From Oasisia sp. SBJ-2009 (Eukaryota > Annelida > Polychaeta > Sabellida > Siboglinidae), in assembly GCA_964017155.1 (NCBI GenBank), contig OZ024857.1, positions 19,684,404 through 19,748,403 of the forward strand: a DNA stretch of 64,000 nt, written 5' to 3'. A model generated the notes under the pieces. The model was given only the letters and a program-made list of their open reading frames with translations, had not been told where the DNA came from and did not search any database. Positions 63,556 to 64,000 of this stretch are shown piece by piece (the first letter of the stretch is position 1; the number at the start of each line of letters is the position of its first letter). Made by a program: the position numbers and the translations under genes.

Positions 63556-63875
63556 CTGGAAACATGGCACAACGACACTGTCAAACCTGGCTGGACGGTC
63601 ATCCCAAGATTGTCCTAGATTACTTTGTAACTTATGGCCTGTGATACTGAATATCTAAGACCTTATCCAGGGTTAATCTAGAATTGCATTATTTTCAGCA
63701 TTCTCCTTCTCCTCTGTTTTTGGTAAAAATAACAGACAGGTAAAAATTTAGAACTATTTAATATTAAAAATTAATATCATTATAGCAAAGGAGACGAGAA
63801 AGACAATGACTGAAATGCAAGGATTATATGAAGAGAGAATTGGTGGCACAATCAGATATAAGCAGTACGGATGGG

Positions 63876-64000
63876 TAGAGGACCAGGATTATCTGTGGAG
63901 GAAACCAAGATTATCTGTGGAGGACCGTGATTATCTGTGGAGGAAGAGAGTTATTTACAGAGGACCAGAATTATCTGTAGAAGACTGGAGTTATCTGTGA
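63876..64000. repeat. ~20-bp minisatellite running off the window
   Basis: Units of GATTATCTGTGGAGGACC, six or more, continuing past the end. It lies in the intron upstream of exon 1 and is not part of the gene's coding sequence as far as can be seen. Confidence 0.88.

Noticed and set aside
60376..60793. Cys-Val and Thr-His repeat proteins
   Set aside because: (TG)n/(CA)n microsatellite read in frame.
396..63555. Identification as Notch, MEGF or SCUBE orthologue
   Set aside because: EGF spacing (CxC near the end of each module) is missing; modules follow the CxxGYYCP pattern and the tail has no ankyrin or kinase domain.

Overview
The window is nuclear DNA of an animal. Coding sequence lies in many short exons with GT-AG (once GC-AG) splice sites, separated by AT-rich introns full of tRNA-derived SINEs, LINE tails, MITE-like inverted-repeat elements, minisatellites and (TG)n/(TA)n tracts. 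The repeat style and the gene type fit a marine invertebrate, probably a lophotrochozoan such as a mollusc, but nothing here fixes the species.

One giant minus-strand gene fills the whole window. I traced 63 consecutive exons, from 63555 down to 396. Every junction keeps the reading frame, and the exons sum to 12,773 nt, which is 4,257 codons plus the two bases completing the first split codon. Neither the start codon nor the stop codon lies in the window. Exons 1-48 (63555-16190) encode about 3,125 residues of secreted-type Cys-rich repeats, with roughly 120 copies of a C-x-x-G-[YFH]-[YF]-C-P motif of the GCC2/GCC3 and ephrin-receptor-like class and many N-glycosylation sequons. Exons 49-53 (15636-10675) encode a membrane-proximal region, including a beta-rich, cupredoxin-like stretch and an RRRR site, and then a single transmembrane helix. 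Exons 54-63 (10065-396) encode at least 770 cytoplasmic residues: a basic juxtamembrane piece, coiled coils, and about a dozen DPxTGxxxPI-type repeats. The product looks like a giant single-pass type I membrane protein. I do not recognise an orthologue with a name.

Layout by coordinate: 1-367, 3' end of a CR1-like LINE just past the last visible exon; 396-10065, cytoplasmic-tail exons with minisatellites (1855-2504, 9409-9862), a SINE-rich and MITE-bearing intron (6431-8084), and an inverted repeat pair around exons 59-60; 10675-16413, transmembrane and membrane-proximal exons; 16414-22838, a 6.4 kb intron holding two abutting terminal-inverted-repeat DNA elements, one with the start of a THAP-type zinc finger; 22839-63555, the Cys-rich ectodomain exons with introns carrying a 38-bp minisatellite, two SINE families, LINE remnants, a Penelope-like hammerhead-type motif, a 67-bp array that copies the acceptor of exon 27, and a 33-bp array.

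The points most worth attention are the receptor architecture itself, the block-wise internal repetition of the ectodomain, the repeated habit of tandem arrays and SINEs touching splice sites, and the paired TIR elements in the longest intron.
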